Source: Winogradskyella bathintestinalis
GTDB lineage: Bacteria > Bacteroidota > Bacteroidia > Flavobacteriales > Flavobacteriaceae
Assembly: GCF_030407435.1 (NCBI RefSeq)
Contig: NZ_JASDDK010000002.1
Location: 62,001-126,000, forward strand
Direction of reading: 5' to 3'
DNA: 64,000 nucleotides
Position 1 is the stretch's first letter. Each line of letters begins with the position of its first letter. Below the pieces are notes generated by a model that saw only the letters and a list, made by a program, of their open reading frames with translations, was not told where the DNA came from and made no database searches. The position numbers and the translations under genes are program-made. Shown here piece after piece: positions 18,046 to 28,361 of this stretch.

Positions 18046-18603
18046 TTAAGGTGCTATATTTTGTAAAATTCGAACCTCAGTAGCACCCAAACCATAAATT
18101 TTATAATCAGCGTCATAGAATTTTACATTGTTATAACGACCAAATAAGGTTTCTAATTCTTGGCGAAGTACGCCCTCTCCAACGCCATGAATAAATACAA
18201 TTTTAGGAATACGCTTTCTTATGGCAAACTCTAGCTGTCCTCTTGCTGTATCTAATTGCAAATTTAGTATCTCAAAATTAGACATTCCTTTAGATGATTT
18301 TGTTAAATGATGAATGTGTAGATCGACCTCAAATTTTGGCGCATGCCGTTCTTTTGGTCTCAAAGGTGGTGCCGATCGGCGTTTCTTAGATGCCTTTTCT
18401 TTTTTAATGGCGTCAAAATCGGTATTATAAACCGCATTTTCTATAGAGTTCCCAGAAGAGGTTAACATAAGTTCATGCGCTTCAAACTGTAAGCCGAAAC
18501 CGTCATTATCTTCAACTGTAATTTGATTTTCTGATATTTTAGTTATTATCCCATAGATATCATCATCTATAGTTTCAACAGCATCTCCAACTTTAAACTT
18601 CAT
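18046..18603 (-). CDS. Smr/MutS2 C-terminal-like domain protein (DUF2027-type N-terminus)
   Basis: This 185-residue protein has a short beta-rich N-terminal domain (MKFKVGDAVETIDDDIYGII) and a C-terminal Smr domain with the diagnostic VDLHIHHL and IVFIHGVGEGVLR motifs and a final GLGATEVRI strand. Smr domains bind and sometimes nick nucleic acids. The linker (KKRRSAPPLRPKERHAPK) is basic and may contact nucleic acid. Its start overlaps the end of the upstream gene by 11 bases, so the two are translated together. Confidence 0.85.
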   Translation of the reverse strand: MKFKVGDAVETIDDDIYGIITKISENQITVEDNDGFGLQFEAHELMLTSSGNSIENAVYNTDFDAIKKEKASKKRRSAPPLRPKERHAPKFEVDLHIHHLTKSSKGMSNFEILNLQLDTARGQLEFAIRKRIPKIVFIHGVGEGVLRQELETLFGRYNNVKFYDADYKIYGLGATEVRILQNIAP

Positions 18604-18808
18604 CTTCTTTTTCGGTTTTTATAAAGGATTCTTCAGGTTTATCAAACTTACTTGGAATATTTCTAGAGGTTCTATAAATACCAAAAAATAACAATACTAT
18701 ACCACCTATTAATAAATAGGTATTATTTTCTTTTTCAGCTTGGGCATAAAAAGCGACCAAACCACCAAAAACAATGCAAATTAAATTTATGATTCTGGAT
18801 CTATTCAT
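18593..18808 (-). CDS. small two-helix membrane protein
   Basis: The ATG at 18808 gives 71 residues with two membrane helices (IINLICIVFGGLVAFYAQA and TYLLIGGIVLLFFGIY) and a charged C-terminal tail (KPEESFIKTEKEDEV). A start six codons earlier is possible but adds little. It overlaps the Smr gene by 11 bases. I do not recognise a named family. Confidence 0.65.
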   Translation of the reverse strand: MNRSRIINLICIVFGGLVAFYAQAEKENNTYLLIGGIVLLFFGIYRTSRNIPSKFDKPEESFIKTEKEDEV

Positions 18809-18920
18809 AGTATATATTTTTAACAAAATACAAAAGTAAGGTTTAGATAAATAGCAACCGCTATAGCAAATGAATTTTAAAATATGTTGTAAATATTTTT
18901 CTAATTATTAATTTAGCCAC

Positions 18921-19223
18921 ATGCTAATATTTCTGAAAGGATTAGAAGATTATATGTTACCATGCTTATGGAAACAAACGTTTAATATTGATTGCATGGG
19001 TTGTGGTATGCAAAGATCAATTGCGCTTATTTTACATGGTGATTTGGTCGCAGCGTTTTATATGTATCCCGCGATATACAGCCTAATTGCTTTGTTTTCT
19101 TTTTTATTACTACATCTTAAATTTCATTTCAAAAATGGTCATCGTATTATTTTAGGCTTATTTCTTTTAAATATTAGTATTATTGTAATAAGCTTTATTA
19201 TAAAAACCTTTTTAATCAACTAA
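18921..19223 (+). CDS. DUF2752 family membrane protein
   Basis: This 100-residue protein carries the DUF2752 signature, a cysteine pair in NIDCMGCGMQRSI followed by two hydrophobic helices (IYSLIALFSFLLLHLKFHF and IILGLFLLNISIIVISFI). The CxGCGxxR motif is the family hallmark; its role is unknown. It is followed after 15 bases by the CCC-motif gene, and the two are often neighbours in Bacteroidota, as far as I recall. Confidence 0.8.
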   Translation: MLIFLKGLEDYMLPCLWKQTFNIDCMGCGMQRSIALILHGDLVAAFYMYPAIYSLIALFSFLLLHLKFHFKNGHRIILGLFLLNISIIVISFIIKTFLIN

Positions 19224-19238
19224 AACAACAAAAAAAAC

Positions 19239-19580
19239 ATGGAACAACATCAACAACAAATACCAAATGGCACGTTAATTCTAGTGATGGGAATTTTATC
19301 AATAGTTGGCTGTTGCTGCTATGGTATCCCTGGCTTAATTTTTGGAATAGTGGCCATTGTCCTTGCTAGCAAAGCCAATAAATTATATATGGAATCCCCT
19401 GAAAATTATTCTGGTTATGGAAATGTAAAAGCCGGAAAAATTATGGGAATTATCGGTGTAGTGCTTAGTGTTTTAATGGTGGCTTACATTATCTGGATTA
19501 TTTCTTATTTTGGATGGGAAACTATACAAAACCAAGAATTATTACAAGAACGAATTGAAGAGATGATGCAACAGCAATAA
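19239..19580 (+). CDS. CCC-motif membrane protein
   Basis: This 113-residue protein has two membrane helices; the first carries three cysteines in a row (SIVGCCCYGIPGLIFGIV), the second is GIIGVVLSVLMVAYIIWIIS. The N-terminus is glutamine-rich and the C-terminus is a glutamine/glutamate helix. This pattern is annotated in Bacteroidota as CCC-motif or DUF4190-like membrane protein, without known function. It forms a two-gene unit with the DUF2752 gene and is followed by the terminator at 19601-19644. Confidence 0.75.
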   Translation: MEQHQQQIPNGTLILVMGILSIVGCCCYGIPGLIFGIVAIVLASKANKLYMESPENYSGYGNVKAGKIMGIIGVVLSVLMVAYIIWIISYFGWETIQNQELLQERIEEMMQQQ

Positions 19581-19600
19581 TCGAATCTAATAAAAATATT

Positions 19601-19644
19601 AAAAGCGATTTTCTTACTCGAGACTACGAGAGAAAATCGCTTTT
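19601..19644. terminator. intrinsic terminator between the CCC-motif gene and rocD
   Basis: AAAAGCGATTTTCT (19601-19614) pairs perfectly with 19631-19644, with an inner CTCG/CGAG pair, and is followed by a T-run. The A-run on the left lets it also stop converging rocD transcription from the minus strand. Confidence 0.85.
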
Positions 19645-19665
19645 TTTTATAGACAATAAATTCTG

Positions 19666-20907
19666 TTATTCAAACTCCTTTAAAGTTTTTGTAACAATTG
19701 CAACACAGTCTAACAACTGTTCCTTAGTCATTACCAATGGAGGAGCAAATCTAATAATGTTACCATGTGTTGGTTTTGCCAGCAATCCGTTATCCCTTAA
19801 TTTTAAACAGATATTCCATGCTGTATCACTATCTTCAGTATCGTTAATTAAGATAGCATTTAACAAACCTTTACCTCTTACTGCGTTAACAATAGAACTC
19901 GTTTCAATGAATTTTGATAATTCTGATCTAAACAATTCACCTAATTGATGCGCATTGTTTGCCAAATCTTCATCTTTCACCACTTCTAAAGCGGCCATCG
20001 CTACGGCTGCAGCAATAGGATTTCCACCAAATGTACTTCCGTGATTTCCAGGTTGAATAACATTCATAATATTATCATTGGCTAAAACTGCAGAAACAGG
20101 ATAGGCGCCACCTGACAATGCTTTACCTAAAATTAGAATATCTGGTTTTACGTTTTCATGATCTACGGCCAACATCTTGCCTGTTCTGGCAATTCCCGTT
20201 TGTACTTCATCGGCGATAAACAAAACATTATATTTTTTGCATAAAGCCTTAGCTTTTTCGAGATAACCTTCTGTAGGAACATATACTCCGGCCTCACCTT
20301 GAATTGGTTCTACTAAAAAACCAGCAACATTACTGTTAGTTTTTAAGGTGTGCTCTAAAGCGTCTAGATTATCATAATCTATTTTGATAAAACCTTTAGT
20401 ATAAGGTCCAAAATTTTTACGAGCAACTGGATCGTTACTAAATGAAATAATGGTAGTTGTCCGTCCATGAAAATTGTTTTCGCACACTACAATTTCAGCT
20501 TCATTCTCATCAATACCTTTAACCTCGTAAGCCCATTTTCTACAGATTTTTAAAGCAGTTTCAACCGCTTCTGCTCCCGTATTCATCGGTAAAAGTTTAT
20601 CGAACTTAAAGGTTTCTGATGCATATTTTTCAAACTTACCCAACATGTCGTTGTAAAATGCTCTTGACGTTAAGGTCAATGTTTGTGCTTGTTCAGTCAT
20701 TGCGCCTACAATCCTAGGATGGCAATGCCCTTGATTTACTGCGGAATATGCAGACAAAAAATCGTAATATTTTTTGCCTTCTACATCCCAAACAAAAACA
20801 CCTTCTCCTCTACTCAAAACTACAGGTAGTGGATGGTAATTGTGCGCACCATATTTGTTTTCTAAATTTATCGCTTGTTGCGATGTTACGTGGTCTAAAA
20901 CAGCCAT
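19666..20907 (-). CDS. rocD: ornithine--oxo-acid transaminase
   Basis: This 413-residue class III aminotransferase converts ornithine and 2-oxoglutarate to glutamate-5-semialdehyde and glutamate, linking arginine breakdown to proline and glutamate. The N-terminus ([20 protein letters not shown]) and [19 protein letters not shown] are typical of ornithine aminotransferases. The cofactor aspartate is in [15 protein letters not shown] and the PLP lysine is Lys262 in [13 protein letters not shown]. The length fits OAT. No arginine pathway genes are adjacent; it appears monocistronic. Confidence 0.94.
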   Translation of the reverse strand: MAVLDHVTSQQAINLENKYGAHNYHPLPVVLSRGEGVFVWDVEGKKYYDFLSAYSAVNQGHCHPRIVGAMTEQAQTLTLTSRAFYNDMLGKFEKYASETFKFDKLLPMNTGAEAVETALKICRKWAYEVKGIDENEAEIVVCENNFHGRTTTIISFSNDPVARKNFGPYTKGFIKIDYDNLDALEHTLKTNSNVAGFLVEPIQGEAGVYVPTEGYLEKAKALCKKYNVLFIADEVQTGIARTGKMLAVDHENVKPDILILGKALSGGAYPVSAVLANDNIMNVIQPGNHGSTFGGNPIAAAVAMAALEVVKDEDLANNAHQLGELFRSELSKFIETSSIVNAVRGKGLLNAILINDTEDSDTAWNICLKLRDNGLLAKPTHGNIIRFAPPLVMTKEQLLDCVAIVTKTLKEFE

Positions 20908-21104
20908 TTTAAAAATAATTTAATAAATGAATAAAATATCCATTCCTTATCTACCTTTATCCTTTCGAAGTTTAAAACACTTTATAACTTTAGTTACGAA
21001 GTGAGTCGAAAATTCAGCGTGGGAAAGAAATCATCCCTAAAGAGGTTTGCAATTTACTAAATTCTGCAGAAATATTCATTACACTTATGCTTCAAATTAT
21101 GCCG

Positions 21105-21132
21105 TTGTATTACCAAAATAAGAATATCTTTG
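21105..21132 (+). promoter_or_regulatory. promoter of the RlmD-like gene
   Basis: TTG at 21105-21107, 17 bases and TATCTTTG at 21125-21132 fully match the flavobacterial pattern, 20 bases before the ATG at 21153. Confidence 0.7.
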
Positions 21133-21152
21133 CATTCAAATTATTTTAAAAA

Positions 21153-22610
21153 ATGCCAAGAAGAGAACGGAACAAATTTGTAAAGCGCGGACAGATCATA
21201 GAACTTTTAATTGAAGATTATGCTTTTGGAGGTAAAGGTATTGGTCGTATTAGAAATGAACATGGCGAGTTTGTAGTTTTTGTTCCTAACACATTGCCAG
21301 GACAATTGGTGAAAACTCAAATCAAAAAAAGTAGTAAGAAATATGCAGAAGGAAAACTTTTTGAAGTTTTAAAGGCGTCTGAAGATGAAATTGACATGCC
21401 TTACCAAAGCATTCCGGGTGCTCCTTATATTAATTTACCGATTGAAAAACAACACGATTATAAAAAGCAAAGTACACTCGAATTATTTAAGCGCATAGGT
21501 AAAGTAGCAGATATTGAAGATAAGTTTGATGAATTCGTTACCTCACCTAACACATTTCATTACAGAAATAAAATGGAATATGGTTTTTCAGCTATAGGGT
21601 ATGATCACGATTTAAAAACTGACGTTGATGAATTTACGCTAGGCTTCAAAAAGCGAGGTACTTGGTGGTGTGGTGATAATCTCAATAACGATTCTGGTCT
21701 ATTTGATGCCGAATTTGAAAACCAATTAAAAGATATTAGGGCCTATTGCATAGCAACAGGATTAGACCCTTGGCATGCACCAAAAAGAGAAGGATTTTTT
21801 AGATATTTTGTAGTTCGAAAATCTTATAAAACTAACAGACTATTATTTAATTTAGTAACGACATCTTACGATTTACCTAAATTTGATTTAGATAAATTCG
21901 CGAATTATCTAGTAGAGCTATTTGGCGACAGAGTTGCTGGTTTATTACATACTATAAACGATGAAGTTGGAGACAGAACCATTGCTACTACAGGAAGTAT
22001 TTCTTTAATTTATGGTGATGACAAAATTGTTGAGGAGTTATTAGACTTAAATTTTGAAATCAGCATGAAAAGCTTTTTTCAAACCAATCCTAAATGTGCG
22101 GAAAAACTATATTCTAAAGTGGTAGACTATGCTTTAGAAAACAAAGAAGCGATAGATAATACAGTTGTTTTAGATTTATTCTGTGGGACTGGGACCATAG
22201 GACAAATTATAGCCAATAAAGCCAATAATACTAAAATTGTTGGTGTAGATATCGTCGCAGCGGCGATTAAAGATGCTAAAGAGAATGCTAAACGAAATAA
22301 TATTGAGGGTTTAAAATTCTATGCTGCTGATGTTGGTAAATTTCTAACCGAACATCCCGAATACACCAATAAAATAAGAACTATTATTTTGGATCCTGCA
22401 AGGGCTGGAATTGCACCCAAAACTCTTAAAAAAATGATAAACCTAAATGCAGAACGTTTGGTTTATGTATCTTGTAATCCTGCTACTCAAGCAAGAGATA
22501 CGGAACAATTACGGGAAGCTGGTTATACACTTAAAAAAATAAGTTTGGTAGATCAATTTCCGCATACAGCGCATATTGAAACGGTGGTGTTGTTTGAAAA
22601 AATAAACTAA
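21153..22610 (+). CDS. rlmD: RlmD/TrmA-family RNA uracil-C5 methyltransferase
   Basis: This 485-residue SAM-dependent enzyme has an N-terminal TRAM RNA-binding domain (IIELLIEDYAFGGKGIGRI), SAM motif I (LDLFCGTGTIGQII), the FFQTNP motif, the LDPARAGI motif, and the catalytic cysteine Cys441 in VYVSCNPATQARD. The family methylates C5 of uracil in 23S rRNA (U1939 in E. coli) or tRNA. Unusually, the Cys-rich Fe-S segment seen in E. coli RlmD is absent: the matching region reads YQSIPGAPYINLPIEKQ with no cysteine. It may therefore be a paralogue with a different target, so the symbol is tentative. DUF6452 and DUF6048 genes follow. Confidence 0.82.
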   Translation: MPRRERNKFVKRGQIIELLIEDYAFGGKGIGRIRNEHGEFVVFVPNTLPGQLVKTQIKKSSKKYAEGKLFEVLKASEDEIDMPYQSIPGAPYINLPIEKQHDYKKQSTLELFKRIGKVADIEDKFDEFVTSPNTFHYRNKMEYGFSAIGYDHDLKTDVDEFTLGFKKRGTWWCGDNLNNDSGLFDAEFENQLKDIRAYCIATGLDPWHAPKREGFFRYFVVRKSYKTNRLLFNLVTTSYDLPKFDLDKFANYLVELFGDRVAGLLHTINDEVGDRTIATTGSISLIYGDDKIVEELLDLNFEISMKSFFQTNPKCAEKLYSKVVDYALENKEAIDNTVVLDLFCGTGTIGQIIANKANNTKIVGVDIVAAAIKDAKENAKRNNIEGLKFYAADVGKFLTEHPEYTNKIRTIILDPARAGIAPKTLKKMINLNAERLVYVSCNPATQARDTEQLREAGYTLKKISLVDQFPHTAHIETVVLFEKIN

Positions 22611-22674
22611 GAAAGAAGACCGCATTACTTTACGCTCACTATAAAATAAATTTAGAGCACTGAAATAATTTAAT

Positions 22675-23283
22675 TTGAAGCGATTAATAATATTTTTAAG
22701 TTTTATCACATTAGCCATAGCTAACTTTAGCTGCGAACGTGATGATATTTGTGCTGAAACTACCTCCACTACTCCACGGTTAATTGTCGAATTCTATGAT
22801 AATGACGATTTCGAAGTGTTGAAAAATGTTCCTAGGATTACGGCATACGGTGAAGACCTATTTACAGATTTAGATGGTACTCTCAACGAACCTTTAGAAG
22901 CGTCCGATAAAATAATATTAACATTAGGCTCTGAAACCCCACCTTCTTATGTGTTTAACATCAATAGCAATAAGATAGCATTACCGTTAAGAATTGGACC
23001 AGAAAACGAAGAGATTACAGTTAGATATGTGCTTGAAAAAGATACAAATCTACGTTTAGACACTAATAATACACAAACGTCCAATATAGATATTATTGAA
23101 ATTAAATATATAACAGAATTTGTATATGTCTCTAGAGCATGCGGTTATAAAAGCATATTTACACAATTGAGCATTTCGAGTGTAACAGATAATGACCCAT
23201 GGATAGCTAATATCATTAATGATGTAGTCACTGAAAATATTGTAGAAAATGAAGATACAACCCATGTACGCATCTTTCATTAA
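22675..23283 (+). CDS. DUF6452-type lipoprotein
   Basis: This 202-residue protein starts at TTG (22675) and has a lipoprotein signal (KRLIIFLSFITLAIANFSC). The mature part begins ERDDICAETTSTTPRLIVEFYD and ends in a conserved-looking CGYKSIF segment. This pattern, and its position after an RlmD-like gene and before a DUF6048 gene, matches the DUF6452 family of Flavobacteriaceae. The function is unknown. It overlaps the next gene by 35 bases, suggesting coupled translation. Confidence 0.75.
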   Translation: MKRLIIFLSFITLAIANFSCERDDICAETTSTTPRLIVEFYDNDDFEVLKNVPRITAYGEDLFTDLDGTLNEPLEASDKIILTLGSETPPSYVFNINSNKIALPLRIGPENEEITVRYVLEKDTNLRLDTNNTQTSNIDIIEIKYITEFVYVSRACGYKSIFTQLSISSVTDNDPWIANIINDVVTENIVENEDTTHVRIFH

Positions 23284-24007
23284 AAGTGTAGTTGTAATGC
23301 TATTGTTTTCTGCAATGGCTTTTGCACAAGAAGAAAAGAAAACTATAAATGATACTTTAGTATATAAACAAAAGTATGGTTTAAGATTAGGAGCCGATTT
23401 CAGCAAATTAGCACGTACGTTAATAGATGATGACTATTCTGGGTTCGAAATTATGGGAGATTACCGGCTTACAAAACGAATCTATATTGCAGGTGAAATC
23501 GGTAATGAAGAGCGCACATTAGAAACTGATTATTTAAATAACACCACTAAAGGTAGTTATTTTAAAGGTGGAGTAGATATGAATTTCTACAGAAACTGGC
23601 TCGATATGGAGAATATGATTTATGCCGGTTTACGTGTTGGAGCTAGCTCTTTTAGTCAAACCCTTAATAATTATACCGTTTACGATGTGTATAACCAATA
23701 TTGGAATGACCGATTTACGGTTGATGAAGGGGAAGAATTCAATGGCTTATCTGCGTTGTGGGTAGAACTTCAGGTTGGCTTAAAAGCAGAATTATTTAAT
23801 AATTTTTTCGCCGGAGTCAATGTACAATTAAAAGTGCTCCTTACCGAAAAAGAAATAGATAGTTACGAAAACCTCTATATTCCTGGTTACAACCGTACTT
23901 ACGATAGCAGTGCTTTTAGTGGTGGTTTCGGATTTAACTTGTCTTATTTAGTCCCTCTATTTAAAAAAGATAAAATTGTGATTCAAGAGATTGAAGTTGA
24001 AGAGTAA
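23249..24007 (+). CDS. DUF6048-type outer-membrane barrel protein
   Basis: This 252-residue protein has a signal peptide ending AMAFAQ and a beta-barrel pattern (KYGLRLGADFSKLARTLIDD, MNFYRNWLDMENMIYAGLRV, GGFGFNLSYLVPLFKKDK). It fits the DUF6048 family found beside DUF6452. The start could also be the ATG at 23264, which trims five residues before the signal. Given the overlap and conserved pairing, the lipoprotein and barrel may act together at the outer membrane; this is inference. Confidence 0.75.
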   Translation: MKIQPMYASFIKSVVVMLLFSAMAFAQEEKKTINDTLVYKQKYGLRLGADFSKLARTLIDDDYSGFEIMGDYRLTKRIYIAGEIGNEERTLETDYLNNTTKGSYFKGGVDMNFYRNWLDMENMIYAGLRVGASSFSQTLNNYTVYDVYNQYWNDRFTVDEGEEFNGLSALWVELQVGLKAELFNNFFAGVNVQLKVLLTEKEIDSYENLYIPGYNRTYDSSAFSGGFGFNLSYLVPLFKKDKIVIQEIEVEE

Positions 24008-24172
24008 AAATTTATATCTCCTATTACAAATAAATATAATCTCAAGTTATTTCGAATTCCTTGTTATTTATAATCAATATTTAAAGGCTTTCTATAGTCG
24101 TAAACAACTTCTCTATTCTGCTAGGTAACTTTCATCAAAATTGCTTATCTTTTCTTTATTAAATTCATTGAA

Positions 24173-24697
24173 ATGCATAAAGATGAGATTGCAGATTTAA
24201 TTGATGCTAAATATTCCGAATTAATTTTGTGGTTAGAAAAACAGCCAGACGATTTTTGGACACAAGGGCCAAAAGGAAAATGGACTACAGGTCAACAAGC
24301 GTTGCATTTACTACAAAGTATAGTTCCCGTTAACAACGCTCTAAGTATGCCCAAATATTTGCTAAGATTTAAATTCGGAAAAGCAAATAGACCAGTTAGA
24401 GACTATGAAACTATTGTGAATCGCTATCAAGAGCGGTTATCTGATGCACATGGAAAAACTTACGAAGGTTCTAAAGATATGAGGGTTCCAACCTTGGTCG
24501 ACAAACAATACCTTTTAAATCGCATACAAACTGAAGAAAAGAAACTACAATACAAAACCAGACGAATAAGCGATAAAAATTTAGATACCGTAGTCTTACC
24601 ACACCCTTTAATGGGAAAAATGCCCGTTAGAGAAATTATTATGTGGACCGCGCATCATGTTGAACATCATACTAAAATATTAAAAGCTAATTATTAA
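24173..24697 (+). CDS. DinB-like four-helix protein
   Basis: This 174-residue protein has the DinB/YfiT fold pattern: a histidine in the second helix (WTTGQQALHLLQSIVPVN) and a histidine-rich C-terminal helix (MWTAHHVEHHTKILKANY) that usually forms a three-His metal site. DinB proteins in Bacteroidota are mostly thiol-related transferases or of unknown role. No signal peptide. It stands alone. Confidence 0.72.
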   Translation: MHKDEIADLIDAKYSELILWLEKQPDDFWTQGPKGKWTTGQQALHLLQSIVPVNNALSMPKYLLRFKFGKANRPVRDYETIVNRYQERLSDAHGKTYEGSKDMRVPTLVDKQYLLNRIQTEEKKLQYKTRRISDKNLDTVVLPHPLMGKMPVREIIMWTAHHVEHHTKILKANY

Positions 24698-25001
24698 CTT
24701 TCATGAATGGTTTAGAATAGTTGTTATTTAATGAAAATTTTTTATACAACCCTCACATTCGAAATTTATAATCAATAGTTTTTTCCTGAATATGACACAC
24801 CCAATTATTCTTTCTTTAGCACAGATTCTATATAGTAAAATTCTCGTCACAATTTCGCTCAAATTTATATTTAAGGGTTTCATAAACTCAAATAATTTAA
24901 AAACTTTTTTTATAATGTTAAATTAAACTACATTTGACCGACTTAAATTATCGTTTCACCGATAAAATAAGTGTTATTACCTAATCTTTAAAACCTACTT
25001 T
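24698..25001 (+). promoter_or_regulatory. intergenic region with a -7 box for the T9SS/collagen-like operon
   Basis: The only recognisable element in these 304 bases is TACATTTG at 24929-24936, a full TAnnTTTG match, 65 bases before the start at 25002. It implies a leader of about 60 bases. No gene or strong hairpin was found in the rest. Confidence 0.45.
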
Positions 25002-25520
25002 ATGAAACAAAAAAAAATGGCTAATGTATGCTTTATGCATTTTAGCCGAAAAACTCTATTATTTTATGGAGCTCTCCTCGCAAGCTTTAGTTATGCAGAA
25101 GCTCAAGAAACAATTTTAACTTCAGGTGGTGATATTATTGACACTGGTGGGAATGTAAATTATTCTGTCGGACAGATCGTACAGCATACAATTTCAAATT
25201 CAGACACATCGATCATCCAAGGTATTCAGTTCTACTTTGAAGATCAATCTTTAACTATAGTTGATATAAAAACGAATATAGATATTACTACATATCCTAA
25301 TCCTACTTCATCAAAATTAAACATGACCATTGAGGGTTTTAAACCAGATACACTTACGTATAAGTTGTATAACCTCTTAGGTCAATTAGTAACGGAAGGA
25401 AATGTGGTTGCTAAAGCGACTATAATCAATGTAGATCATTTAGACATGGCGACCTATTTACTAAAAATTGAAAATACAACAAATCAAACATCCCAAACCT
25501 TTAAAATTATTAAAAACTAA
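25002..25520 (+). CDS. small T9SS-sorted protein (type A sorting domain)
   Basis: This 172-residue protein has a signal peptide ([19 protein letters not shown]) and a short mature region ([40 protein letters not shown]). It ends in a C-terminal sorting domain: [16 protein letters not shown], then [11 protein letters not shown] and a final TFKIIKN. The YPNP and GQLV motifs mark a type A T9SS signal, so the protein is exported to the surface. It is followed after 5 bases by the collagen-like gene, forming one operon. The small pre-domain is typical of proteins that partner a second surface protein. Confidence 0.8.
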   Translation: MKQKKMANVCFMHFSRKTLLFYGALLASFSYAEAQETILTSGGDIIDTGGNVNYSVGQIVQHTISNSDTSIIQGIQFYFEDQSLTIVDIKTNIDITTYPNPTSSKLNMTIEGFKPDTLTYKLYNLLGQLVTEGNVVAKATIINVDHLDMATYLLKIENTTNQTSQTFKIIKN

Positions 25521-25525
25521 CCTAC

Positions 25526-26548
<1,023 letters not shown>

Positions 26549-26581
26549 TTTTGCATTCAATCTATAAACCACACTAAAAAA

Positions 26582-26616
26582 AAAAAGATGTATAGCCTAA
26601 AACTATACATCTTTTT
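26582..26616. terminator. intrinsic terminator between the collagen-like gene and purC
   Basis: AAAAAGATGTATAG (26582-26595) pairs perfectly with 26603-26616 around a 7-base loop, with A-runs and T-runs outside. It serves the plus-strand operon and the converging purC transcript. Confidence 0.85.
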
Positions 26617-26647
26617 CATTTATATAATAAACTTTAAAATTTCAACT

Positions 26648-27595
26648 TTAAGATTTCAAATACTCCAAAACATTAGCTTCAATCCTACCTTCAATATTAC
26701 TAACATCTCCTTTTACAAATGAATCGCCAGTAATATTTTCATACAATTCAATATAACGCTCGCTTACAGATTGAATATAGTCATCACTCATAAAAGGCAC
26801 GGTTTGCCCTTCTAACCCTTGAAAATCATTCGCAATTAACCATTGTCTCACAAATTCCTTAGATAATTGCTTTTGAGCCTCCCCTCTATCTTGGCGTTCT
26901 TGATACCCATCTGCATAAAAATAACGTGACGAATCTGGAGTGTGAATTTCATCAATTAAGACAATTTTACCATCCTTAGTTTTCCCAAATTCATATTTGG
27001 TATCCACCAAAATTAAACCTCTTTCTGCAGCGATTTCTGTCCCTCGTTGAAAAAGTTTTCTGGTGTAATCCTCTAATACTAAATAATCATCTTCTGAAAC
27101 GATTCCTTTTTTCAAAATATCTTCTCTCGAAATATCCTCATCATGGTCTCCCATTTCAGCTTTCGTTGCAGGTGTAATAATTGGTTCAGGAAATTTATCA
27201 TTTTCTTTCATACCTTCTGGCATTGCAACTCCACAAAGCATTCGTTTACCCGCTTTATATTCTCTCGCTGCATGGCCAGACATATAACCACGGATTACCA
27301 TTTCTACCTTAAAAGGCTCACATAAATGACCAACCGCCACATTAGGATCTGGAGTAGCCACCAACCAATTAGGCACCAAATCTTCAGTTTCCTTCATCAT
27401 TTTAGTGGCTATTTGGTTTAAAATTTGTCCTTTGTAAGGAATCCCTTTTGGCATCACCACATCAAAAGCACTTAAGCGATCCGTAGCAACCATAACCAGT
27501 TGCTCATCATTTATATTGTAAACGGCTCTTACCTTTCCTTTATAAAAACTTTTTTGCTTCGGAAAATTGAAATTGGTTTCTATTATGGTGTTCAT
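26648..27595 (-). CDS. purC: phosphoribosylaminoimidazolesuccinocarboxamide synthase (SAICAR synthase)
   Basis: This 315-residue enzyme joins aspartate to CAIR in purine synthesis. It has the [21 protein letters not shown]-terminus, the [15 protein letters not shown] motif and the [25 protein letters not shown] pair around the catalytic site. At 315 residues it is longer than E. coli PurC (about 237), matching the longer form I know from Bacteroidota and yeast. No other pur genes are adjacent. Promoter at 27620-27650. Confidence 0.95.
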   Translation of the reverse strand: MNTIIETNFNFPKQKSFYKGKVRAVYNINDEQLVMVATDRLSAFDVVMPKGIPYKGQILNQIATKMMKETEDLVPNWLVATPDPNVAVGHLCEPFKVEMVIRGYMSGHAAREYKAGKRMLCGVAMPEGMKENDKFPEPIITPATKAEMGDHDEDISREDILKKGIVSEDDYLVLEDYTRKLFQRGTEIAAERGLILVDTKYEFGKTKDGKIVLIDEIHTPDSSRYFYADGYQERQDRGEAQKQLSKEFVRQWLIANDFQGLEGQTVPFMSDDYIQSVSERYIELYENITGDSFVKGDVSNIEGRIEANVLEYLKS

Positions 27596-27619
27596 CTATT
27601 CATCATTTATTGTGAAATA

Positions 27620-27650
27620 CAAATGTAATTTCTTTACTTGGGTACGACAA
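27620..27650 (-). promoter_or_regulatory. promoter of purC
   Basis: The minus strand reads TTG (27650-27648), 20 bases, TACATTTG (27627-27620), a full match to the flavobacterial pattern, 24 bases before the start at 27595. Confidence 0.75.
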
Positions 27651-27662
27651 TAAACTCAATAA

Positions 27663-27691
27663 AAAAAGGAGAAATAAAATTTCTCCTTTTT
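27663..27691. terminator. intrinsic terminator after the beta-barrel gene at 27715
   Basis: AAAAAGGAGAAAT (27663-27675) pairs perfectly with 27679-27691 around 3 bases. On the minus strand it is followed by a T-run, 23 bases past the stop of the 27715 gene and just ahead of the purC promoter. Confidence 0.8.
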
Positions 27692-27714
27692 AATTTAATC
27701 TATGCTATTTTTAA

Positions 27715-28230
27715 TTATTTGAATCTAATATTATAGGTTGCACCAATTCCAATAGATTGTATATCGATATCATTCTCTGCAAAGGTGTTTTGATAATACG
27801 CATAAATATTCCAATCTCTGTTGTGGTAACCTATTTGAGGATTCACATAAAGTCCACCTTCGGTATCATCTGCTCCAGTTAAAAAACCATAACCGATGTC
27901 AGACCCAAAGAAAAGACCGTTAGGTGTAAAATAATAACGGATAAAACCTGCTAGAGGAATAATCCCAAAATCATCATTTTCATCTTCCCCAAAATAATTA
28001 CTATATCCTGAAGCTATACCAACTCCTAAATTTGGGTTGAATAAATATTGTCCTCTTAAATCTACACCTAAAGTGAAAGACGAAAAATCACCTGCATCAC
28101 TTACAGGCACGCCTGCCGTTACACCTGCTTTAAGCCAAGCATTATCCGAACTGATATCTAAATCATCTTCTTGAGCAAATAATGGGTTTAATCCTAATGT
28201 TATTCCAATAATTAAAATTACTTTTTTCAT
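27715..28230 (-). CDS. outer-membrane beta-barrel protein
   Basis: This 171-residue protein has a signal peptide (MKKVILIIGITLGLNPLFAQ), an acidic start (EDDLDISSDNAWLKAG) and barrel strands (GVTAGVPVSDAGDF, FTLGVDLRGQYLFNPNLGVG, WNIYAYYQNTFAE), ending IGIGATYNIRFK. It is a small OmpA/PorT-like barrel of unknown function, monocistronic between purC and phoH. Confidence 0.78.
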   Translation of the reverse strand: MKKVILIIGITLGLNPLFAQEDDLDISSDNAWLKAGVTAGVPVSDAGDFSSFTLGVDLRGQYLFNPNLGVGIASGYSNYFGEDENDDFGIIPLAGFIRYYFTPNGLFFGSDIGYGFLTGADDTEGGLYVNPQIGYHNRDWNIYAYYQNTFAENDIDIQSIGIGATYNIRFK

Positions 28231-28255
28231 GTTGTTTAAGTTTTTATTACTTCAG

Positions 28256-28263
28256 CAAATTTA
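28256..28263 (-). promoter_or_regulatory. -7 box for the beta-barrel gene at 27715-28230
   Basis: The minus strand reads TAAATTTG, a full TAnnTTTG match, 25 bases before the start. No TTG at normal spacing was found. Confidence 0.45.
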
Positions 28264-28361
28264 TACAGGATTGTTACTAGAATATTTATATGATTTCTAG
28301 TATATCTTATATAATCTTAAGGTCAAACCCCCTAAAAACCTAACTAACCACATCATACATA

